This document shows, in pieces, positions 32,183 through 32,549 of a DNA stretch of 32,549 nucleotides. The position numbers and the translations under genes are program-made. How positions within the stretch are numbered: the first letter of the stretch is position 1; each line of letters opens with the position of its first letter. The notes under the pieces were generated by a model. It was given only the letters and a program-made list of their open reading frames with translations, was not told the origin of the DNA and searched no databases. Location of the stretch: positions 592,552-625,100 of the forward strand of contig NZ_HF570958.1 in the NCBI RefSeq assembly GCF_001046855.1, in the 5' to 3' direction. This DNA is from Nostocoides japonicum T1-X7 (lineage in GTDB: Bacteria; Actinomycetota; Actinomycetes; Actinomycetales; Dermatophilaceae).

Positions 32183-32549
32183 GCCGCCGTCTCGGCCCGG
32201 CCGGGGAGGAGCCCCTCGGCGGCCAGCGTGCCGAACGCCTCGACGACTCGGTCGAGATGGTCCCGGGTATGCGTCGCCATGAAGCTCGTGCGCAGGCGCG
32301 GCGAGGCGGCCGGCGGCAGGACGGCGTTGGCATACACCCCGAGATCCATGAGCCGGCGCCACAGGAGGGCCGTCCGGATGTCCTCACCCGTGTGGACGGG
32401 GACGATGGGGCTGTCGCTCGTGCCGACGGGCAGGCCGAGGCGACCGAGGGCGTCGGCGACGCAGGCCGCGTTCGCGATCGCCTGCCGACCGCGCCACGGC
32501 TCGGCCCGGGCGACGCGGACGGCCGCCAGCGCTGCGGCGGGGGGGGGGG
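32179..32549 (-). CDS. Alpha-oxoamine synthase-like PLP enzyme (C-terminal part)
   Basis: Only the last 122 codons lie in the window; the N-terminal part, including the PLP lysine, is beyond the right edge. The segment SDSPIVPVHTGED, LMDLGVYANAVLPPAASPRLRTSFMATHTRDHLDRVVEAF matches the C-terminal domain of the alpha-oxoamine synthase group (8-amino-7-oxononanoate synthase, 2-amino-3-ketobutyrate CoA ligase, serine palmitoyltransferase, CqsA). These enzymes condense an amino acid with an acyl thioester, releasing CO2. Which member this is cannot be decided. The neighbours (exporter, methyltransferase, MMPL) do not look like biotin or threonine metabolism. The 5' end runs into an 11-G run at the edge. 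Confidence 0.82.
   Translation of the reverse strand, partial: PPPAAALAAVRVARAEPWRGRQAIANAACVADALGRLGLPVGTSDSPIVPVHTGEDIRTALLWRRLMDLGVYANAVLPPAASPRLRTSFMATHTRDHLDRVVEAFGTLAAEGLLPGRAETAA

Overview
The window is very GC-rich DNA, densely coding on both strands, from an actinobacterium. A multi-domain Lhr helicase next to an Nei-type glycosylase (the lhr-nei order known from Mycobacterium), DUF3046, TANNNT-type -10 boxes and many apparently leaderless genes all point to Actinomycetota. Overall style suggests Micrococcales, perhaps Intrasporangiaceae; the family level is inference. No phage, insertion sequence, CRISPR array, rRNA or tRNA was seen. I count 27 protein genes, one cut by the right edge and one with a damaged 5' end.

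Layout. 1-320: gene-free, with several inverted repeats. 321-6825 (minus): a DUF6933 gene with a probable frameshift, then lhr and nei (DNA repair). 7174-9157: small soluble proteins (RibD/DHFR-like, SnoaL-like, ASCH, DUF3237). 9266-11220: a divergent DMT-exporter/LysR pair sharing an inverted-repeat operator. 11431-17069: a TetR regulator divergent from a single-chain biotin-dependent acyl-CoA carboxylase that is translationally coupled to an acyl-CoA synthetase. A near-perfect palindrome fills the promoter spacer between them, so these three genes look like one regulon that activates an organic acid and then carboxylates it. 17202-19873: a small membrane protein divergent from a NarL-type two-component system. 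20131-21063: an MDR oxidoreductase. 21081-21478: an array of 63-64-bp tandem repeats just upstream of a DUF1905 gene. 21801-22075: a repeat-rich convergent intergenic region.

22076-24093 (minus) encodes both enzymes of the agmatine-to-putrescine route: an N-carbamoylputrescine amidase-like nitrilase overlapping agmatine deiminase. A 43-bp divergent promoter region separates it from a DUF3046/nitronate monooxygenase-like pair, followed by a tandem universal stress protein with a strong hairpin behind it. 26540-32549 (minus) is an apparent transcription unit: alpha-oxoamine synthase-like PLP enzyme (partial), MFS exporter, SAM methyltransferase, MMPL transporter and CPBP protease. It could make and export a lipid-like metabolite and is the best candidate here for an undescribed system, though the window stops before its upstream genes.

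Three window-wide patterns stand out: heavy over-representation of the word GCATAC/GTATGC; a set of genes whose -10 box lies 6-7 bases before the start codon, implying leaderless mRNAs; and several families of intergenic palindromic or tandem repeats.
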